Below are positions 59,735 to 64,000 of a stretch of 64,000 nucleotides of DNA, one piece after another. This stretch comes from an uncultured Fretibacterium sp. GTDB taxonomy: Bacteria; Synergistota; Synergistia; Synergistales; Aminobacteriaceae. Made by a program: the position numbers and the translations under genes. The stretch is taken from the NCBI RefSeq assembly GCF_963548695.1, contig NZ_CAUUWA010000002.1, positions 11,557-75,556 of the forward strand, given 5' to 3'. Positions within the stretch are counted from its first letter, which is position 1. Each line of letters starts with the position of its first letter. The notes under the pieces are model-generated. The model saw only the letters and a list, made by a program, of their open reading frames with translations, was not told the origin of the DNA and searched no databases.

Positions 59735-60004
59735 TCAGCAGAACTTCATGCGCTCCGGGTCGCCGGCCGCACCGTCGAAGAACCGCAGAACCTGGACTCC
59801 GTTCTCCGCGGCCATGCGCTCGATACGTTCCCGGTCGCCGGCATCCTGATAAAGGACCGCCAGACCGCAGCACCGGTCCGCCTCACGCGGCGTCGGGGCG
59901 AAGGTGCAGCGGACCCCGGCCGCCTTCATCAGCTCGTACAGGGACTGAGCGTTCTTCACGTCCGGAAAGAGCACGTAGTGCCGCGCCTCCGTGGATTCAC
60001 TCAT
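59735..60004 (-). CDS. DUF3343 (Se/S carrier-like) protein
   Basis: 89 residues, cytoplasmic. HYVLFPDVKNAQSLYELMKAAGV, TPREADRCCGLAVLYQD and a final MKFC fit the DUF3343 putative Se/S carrier family, whose Cys pair is the proposed carrier site. It follows the double-cubane reductase by 18 nt, an association known from selenium-metabolising anaerobes. The Cys-Cys pair fits the thiol theme of the window. Confidence 0.78.
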   Translation of the reverse strand: MSESTEARHYVLFPDVKNAQSLYELMKAAGVRCTFAPTPREADRCCGLAVLYQDAGDRERIERMAAENGVQVLRFFDGAAGDPERMKFC

Positions 60005-60021
60005 CGACCCTCACCCATCGT

Positions 60022-61302
60022 TCATCGCCCGCCCAGCATCTCCAGGAACGCCCCGATGCGGGTCTTGAGCTGCTCGGCATCCTGGTCCGTGTAGTCGGTC
60101 TCGACGCCCAGCACCGGGATCCCCGCGTCCTTCAGGGCCCGTTCCACGAAATATCCCTCGGTGTCGTAGATGTTGCAGAACTTCAGGTTGACGTCGATGA
60201 CGCCGTCCGCGCGGTACTCGCGGGCCAGGCGCAGGATGTCGTCGATGCGCTCCGAGTTCGGGGTGAAGCAGGCGCAGTGGATGCCGCCCAGATAGCGCTC
60301 CGTCAGGCGGTCCACCATCTCGTCCAGGGTCCTGCCGTCCTCGTCCACGCACCGCTCGTAGTAGCGGATGCCGGTGCACATCTCCTCGCACACGACGGCC
60401 CCTCCGAGGCTCTCGACGATGTGGTGCAGCTTCCAGTTGGGGATCGAGAGCGGCGTCCCCGTGAACAGGATGCGCTTCGCCCCCTTCGGAAACACGGACA
60501 CGCCCGCGCGGGCCCGCTGGTCCAGCTCGTCGCAGAGCTTGTTCACCATCGACGTGAACCGCCCGGGGTCGTCGTAGAAGGCGATCTGCGTAATCAAGAG
60601 GACGTCCTTCCCACTGATGGGGACGGCGTCCAGTTTGCGGAAGTCCGAAAGCCTCCGGAGGGCGCGGCGCTTTCCGTTCAGCAGCACGATGGCGTCGTGC
60701 AGGCTGCCCTCCGTGACCCGGTTGCCCGTCAGCTCCTCCAGTCTGCGGATGTAGCCGTGGATCTCGTCCCTCCAGTGCGCATAGTCCCTCTCGCGCTTCA
60801 TCTGCGGGATGTCCATGATGTACATGGGCGCGTCCTCGGCCAGGATCTCCCAGGCCTTCTTCTTCCCGTCGCAGGTCGTCTCCCCGACGAACAGGTCCGC
60901 GAGGCGGAAGAAGGGGCAGGTGCGGTCGAAGCGCGCGCCGAGCGAGGCCTTGATGAGCGGGCAGGTCGCGGTGGGGAGCTTTTTCTCCCCGCCCGGCACC
61001 CAGAACTGCGAACCGCTGCACAGCCCCGTGGCGATGGCCCCCGCGGCCACCACCACCTCGTCCGGGACGTGGATGCAGAAGGAGCCGACGACCCTGCCCC
61101 CCTTCTTCTGGTGCTCGACCAACTCCATCGGACGGATGCCGTGAATCTCCGCCACGACCATGTTGAAATAGTCCATGCCCTCCGGCCTGTTCCCCTGCGA
61201 CAGATAGACGTCGCCAAACGCCTGAGGAAGCGCCTCGCACAGCAGGTCGTGCGTGTTCACGTCCATGCCCAGGCCCTCCCACATCGCCCTGTAATCGGTC
61301 AT
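60022..61302 (-). CDS. yjiM: Double-cubane-cluster anaerobic reductase (YjiM-like)
   Basis: 426 residues. Cluster Cys: C76 (GSFCIHVP), C95 (GLCSGSQ), C114 (ATCPLIK), C129 (RTCPFFRL) and C144 (ETTCDGKKK). A longer N-terminus than the paralogue at 3670-4809. Later motifs LFTGTPLSIPNWK, CEEMCTGIRYYER and CFTPNSERIDD. The activase gene lies two genes upstream, matching the yjiL-yjiM pair. Reaction unknown for this branch; acetylene and small-molecule reduction have been shown for some relatives. Confidence 0.88.
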   Translation of the reverse strand: MTDYRAMWEGLGMDVNTHDLLCEALPQAFGDVYLSQGNRPEGMDYFNMVVAEIHGIRPMELVEHQKKGGRVVGSFCIHVPDEVVVAAGAIATGLCSGSQFWVPGGEKKLPTATCPLIKASLGARFDRTCPFFRLADLFVGETTCDGKKKAWEILAEDAPMYIMDIPQMKRERDYAHWRDEIHGYIRRLEELTGNRVTEGSLHDAIVLLNGKRRALRRLSDFRKLDAVPISGKDVLLITQIAFYDDPGRFTSMVNKLCDELDQRARAGVSVFPKGAKRILFTGTPLSIPNWKLHHIVESLGGAVVCEEMCTGIRYYERCVDEDGRTLDEMVDRLTERYLGGIHCACFTPNSERIDDILRLAREYRADGVIDVNLKFCNIYDTEGYFVERALKDAGIPVLGVETDYTDQDAEQLKTRIGAFLEMLGGR

Positions 61303-61335
61303 AAGTCATCCCCCTCTTTCTCTTTGACCCCTCGG

Positions 61336-62211
61336 TCACTCGTACCCGATCTCCGTCCCCTCTCCAAAGGGACAGTTCGGGTAAACGTAGTCGAAAAAAA
61401 CGTCAGAACCTCTCTTGCGATCGTATTTGGCCCGCAGAAAATCCCTCCCTTCCCCGGGGACGACCTCCTGGGCACAGCCCTGGCAACCATCCCCCTCCAG
61501 GATGCGGTAAAAGCTCCCGCTCAGCCTTCGATCCAGCTGACGGTAGATCCCCGCCCCGCTCTGCACCCGAACCGGCAGAAAGTCCACCGGCGCCGCCGAG
61601 AACTCCGCCGTCTCCGACGCCCGCCGAAGGACCTCGAGGCGCTCCGGAACGGGCAGAAAGTTGAGATAATATTCCAGGATGTAGACACTCCGCCCATCTA
61701 GGCCGGAGTGGTATTTCAGGTCGAAGAGCAGCCCGGTCAGGCGCCTGGACTCCGCCGTTGCGGCATCCAGCGCGCCGTCGTCGAGCCTGCGCCCGTAGAC
61801 GCGCTCCAGCGTCTCCGTCAGGCGCTCCAGCCTCATGGGGTCCTCCGTGCGGTAGACGTGAACCTCCCTGCCCGGCAGCCGCGACACCTCGCGGGCCATG
61901 ATCGGGCAGCCGTCGTCCACGACGATCAGGCGGGAGCTGTGGATCAGCGGGCACCGGTCCGTCCTGGCGTAGGTCAAGGTGGCGTCGATGATGGGACACA
62001 GGCCCTCCTCCCTGGAATACTTCAGGATCTCCCCGTCCACGCCGTACACGGGGAGGACCATGAGGTCCAGCGCGTGCAGAAGCTCCAGCGGAACGCGGCC
62101 CCCGATGACGCCCACGACGTCGTCCGTCCCGGAGGCCCGCAGCACGGCGCGGACATAGGCCTCGCGGCGCTGCTCCTCCAGCTCCTCAAACAGGTTTATC
62201 TGCAGGTTCAT
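61336..62211 (-). CDS. 2-hydroxyacyl-CoA dehydratase D-like short subunit
   Basis: 291 residues. GVIGGRVPLELLHALDLMVLPVYGVDG, GLCPIIDATLTYARTDRCPLIHSSRLIVVDDGCPIMAREV and GDGCQGCAQEV carry scattered Cys that could bind an Fe-S site, but the family C-terminal domain is short. It lies between activase and reductase with an ATGA overlap to the activase, so it is probably a subunit or cofactor-loading partner of the YjiM-like enzyme. A Ser/Cys-rich C-terminal tail (VYPNCPFGEG) is unusual. Confidence 0.72.
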   Translation of the reverse strand: MNLQINLFEELEEQRREAYVRAVLRASGTDDVVGVIGGRVPLELLHALDLMVLPVYGVDGEILKYSREEGLCPIIDATLTYARTDRCPLIHSSRLIVVDDGCPIMAREVSRLPGREVHVYRTEDPMRLERLTETLERVYGRRLDDGALDAATAESRRLTGLLFDLKYHSGLDGRSVYILEYYLNFLPVPERLEVLRRASETAEFSAAPVDFLPVRVQSGAGIYRQLDRRLSGSFYRILEGDGCQGCAQEVVPGEGRDFLRAKYDRKRGSDVFFDYVYPNCPFGEGTEIGYE

Positions 62212-62963
62212 TTGCCCAGCAGGGCAGCCCCGATGGCGCCCGCAAATCGGGCGTCCGGGTGCGTGTTCACCGGAGCGTGCAGGGCCTCGGACAGCTTGTG
62301 CAGCACCATGGCACTGTCGCAGAACCCCCCGGTGAGGAAGTAGGCGTCGGCCGCGGCCTTCCGCGCCGCCTGCACCGCGACCTTGGCGACGACGGAGCGG
62401 ACGGCGCCACAGGCGATGTCCTCCCTCGGCGTGCCCAGCCCCATCAGGCTGACGATCTCGGACTCGGCGAAGACCGTGCACATCGAGGATATCGTGATCT
62501 CCCGTCCGCGCTCCGCCAGCTCGAACAGCTCCGGCAGGGTCACCCCCATGCGGTTGGCCATGATCTCCAGAAACTTGCCCGTCCCGGCGGAGCACTTGTC
62601 GTTCATGATGAAGTCCACGACGCGGCCGTTCCTTACGAGGATCACCTTGGTGTCCTGGCCGCCGATGTCGATGACGGTGAGGTCCTCGCCACCGAGAAAA
62701 CAGGCCCCCTTGCCATGGCAGGTGATCTCCGTCAGCGTGTCGTCGGCATAGGGGACGGAGACGCGCCCGTAGCCGGTGGCCGTGATGCGGAGCTCCTCCC
62801 TCGCACAGCCCAGGGAGAGCAGCCAGGCAAGAAGCGTCTCCGCGGTCTCCCGGCCGTTCCATCCGCTGGGCATGAGCTTGCGGGCCAGAATCTCATCCTT
62901 GCCGTCATTCATCACCACGGCCTTGCTGGCCGTGGAGCCGATGTCGATGCCTGCATAGAGCAT
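62208..62963 (-). CDS. yjiL: Acyl-CoA dehydratase activase-related ATPase (YjiL-like)
   Basis: 251 residues, ASKHA fold. Nucleotide motif AGIDIGSTASKAVV, second motif VIDIGGQDTKVILV, and the two bridging cluster Cys C124 (NDKCSAGTGKFLE) and C162 (SSMCTVFAESE). It hydrolyses ATP to inject low-potential electrons into the double-cubane enzyme. First gene of its operon behind the leader at 63.0-63.5 kb; likely also activates the orphan paralogue at 3670-4809. Confidence 0.9.
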   Translation of the reverse strand: MLYAGIDIGSTASKAVVMNDGKDEILARKLMPSGWNGRETAETLLAWLLSLGCAREELRITATGYGRVSVPYADDTLTEITCHGKGACFLGGEDLTVIDIGGQDTKVILVRNGRVVDFIMNDKCSAGTGKFLEIMANRMGVTLPELFELAERGREITISSMCTVFAESEIVSLMGLGTPREDIACGAVRSVVAKVAVQAARKAAADAYFLTGGFCDSAMVLHKLSEALHAPVNTHPDARFAGAIGAALLGK

Positions 62964-63469
62964 GCGACGGCGTCACCCCCTCCTGGATTTGAGCGGACCC
63001 AACCCCTTCCCACAAAGCTCCCGCCCCCGGCGGGTTATGGCCGGGACTGGAGCGCTCGGGGAATGGCTTCGAAGCGGCGAGCCCCTCTCCCTCGGGCATC
63101 CGCTGCCATGAAATATTGCGTCGTTTTGTGAAGGGTGAAAAAACGGGAAAAGAACGAGGGGGATTCGTAAAGGACGAAGTATAAATAAGGAAGGGCCCAA
63201 TGGGCGGCCTCTCCTCAAAAAGCGACAGCGCACAAAACAGGCGCGCCGAAATCTGATCGGGTATCGATCAAATCAAATCCTGGAGAGTTCGGCCCGAAAT
63301 GGACGGCTCCGAAGGAATCCCACCACGGCATGCATCCCGTGCATCCAAACAGCCTCCTCAGGTGCATCCGCAGCGCCGCATTCGGGTATCCTCCTCTCCA
63401 CTCCCGGAGTCCGGGAAATCAACGTCTCTTCTACAGACCGTTTATACCCTACCCACAGGGCAATGTCAA
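62964..63469 (-). promoter_or_regulatory. Promoter and leader of the yjiL-yjiM operon with MRRCGCT peptide
   Basis: TTGACA (63464-63469), 17 nt, TATAAA (63441-63446); GAGGAGG; MRRCGCT-stop(UGA) at 63381-63358; 13 nt later ATGCACGGGATGCAT and the same hairpins as in the sao leader. A weaker GC stem-loop with a T-rich 3' flank lies near 63187-63214. Diverged from the 12.8 and 30.5 kb copies but element order is kept. From 62964 to 63180 nothing else is recognised. Confidence 0.72.
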
Positions 63470-63483
63470 GCAAATTTCGCTTG

Positions 63484-64000
63484 CGTGTCGTTGTTCTGTG
63501 ATAATGTCACCCTATAAGTAGTCAGAGAAAATTGTAGCTTCGCTAAACCTTCGGTCCACCCCCCCTCCCCGGTAGGTAGGTCTTTTGGTAATACTCGGGT
63601 ATGGAGCAGGAGCGAGTGGCATTGTCACAAAAAGAGATCAAGCGCATCAAGGTCATGGTTTATAGCCGAGGCTATAAACCATCTGCATCGATACGCGGCA
63701 ACTATGCCGCGTATCGACGTAGCGGACCGAAGGTTTACGGCTTTGCCGTACCGGCACAGCATCTGCGGCTTACAGCCGCAGATAAGCAGAGAGCCAGCGA
63801 GGAACGAGCTGTGCGAATCGCTTATAAGCGAGAAAGCAAATCTCTGATTTGCGTTTTCGAGCTTATAAGCAGACAACCAACGAGCGTATGCGAGTTGTGT
63901 TGGTCGCTTAGATTCTTTACCAGGGGCTTCATCAGGGGCTTTACCAGAGCTGGCCGTCTGCTTATGGGCCTCTGTCGGAGGCAGATCATCAGGCTCAGGA
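63484..64000 (+). mobile_element. ISNCY-type element left end with a chain of palindromes
   Basis: Begins GTGTCGTTGTTCTGTGATAAT, runs through the same promoter-like spacer as at 12.9 kb, and opens MEQERVALSQKEIKRIKVM at 63601. After 20 codons the frame is cut by successive inverted repeats (TGGTTTATAGC...GCTATAAACCA; ATACGCGGC...GCCGCGTAT; TACGGC...GCCGTA; ATCTGCGGCT...AGCCGCAGAT; CGCTTATAAGCG; GCAAATC...GATTTGC). No further gene is recognised to the window end. Confidence 0.65.

Noticed and set aside
63600..63900. CRISPR-like array near the right end
   Set aside because: The repeats are palindromes of differing sequence with no constant repeat-spacer spacing.

Overview
The window looks like accessory chromosome of a strictly anaerobic, GC-rich, amino-acid-using bacterium. 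My best guess is a gut or oral member of the Synergistota. That is inferred from gene content (double-cubane-cluster reductases and their activase, a Se/S-carrier-like DUF3343 protein, NhaC antiporters, many ABC importers, many periplasmic rhodaneses), not from a marker gene. No rRNA, tRNA or CRISPR array was seen.

Layout. (1) 1-12.9 kb, minus strand: one long operon read from a strong promoter at 12.86 kb. Its first genes match, from memory, the set that NCBI calls Sao (thioredoxin-like SaoT, ArsP-like permease SaoE, Cys-Cys-COOH protein SaoC, binding proteins SaoX and SaoB, permease SaoP, ATPase SaoA). Here all the expected Sec/Cys sites are Cys-Cys. Downstream follow a second SaoX-like protein, a DUF169 protein, a double-cubane reductase, a rhodanese, a PPC-domain protein, a sugar-type binding protein and a UroD-fold methyltransferase. 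(2) 12.9-18.5 kb: ISNCY-type transposase remnants, an AlbA-type ATP-binding regulator, a lipoprotein and several gene scraps. (3) 18.5-25.5 kb: an AT-richer oligopeptide ABC operon carrying a second DUF169 gene. (4) 25.7-36.2 kb: a DUF2974 lipase-like gene, an NhaC-UroD pair behind a captured copy of the sao leader, then a molybdopterin oxidoreductase-NhaC-amino-acid ABC operon. (5) 36.4-45.6 kb, plus strand: an unusual island with PP2C phosphatase, dynamin-like GTPase, tail-anchored protein, HerA/FtsK-like ATPase, WHH-type nuclease toxin, immunity-like protein and an LRAT-fold protein, most of them translationally coupled. (6) 45.8-50.0 kb, plus strand: two TVP38/DedA proteins, a CCG-domain Fe-S protein and two glycosyltransferases of the arsenosugar-associated type. 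(7) 50.1-57.3 kb, minus strand: rhodaneses, an ECF-like membrane protein, a BioB-like radical SAM protein and a TauABC-like importer. (8) 57.7-59.5 kb: an OLD/AAA-type ATPase and a truncated Rpn nuclease. (9) 59.7-63.5 kb, minus strand: a yjiL/yjiM-type double-cubane operon ending in DUF3343. The right end is another IS remnant with a chain of palindromes.

The most striking regulatory pattern is that seven operon leaders (12.8, 25.4, 30.5, 36.1, 45.9, 57.3 and 63.4 kb) share one architecture. Each has a well-placed Shine-Dalgarno, a 5-7 codon peptide ending in Thr-UGA (often Phe-Thr-UGA), and then a TGCAC...TGCA hairpin starting about 14-16 nt after the stop. Several have a clear sigma70 promoter, and several have a poly-U terminator. 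This looks like an undescribed ribosome-mediated attenuator regulon joining the organometal/organosulfur, peptide, redox and toxin-flanking operons.
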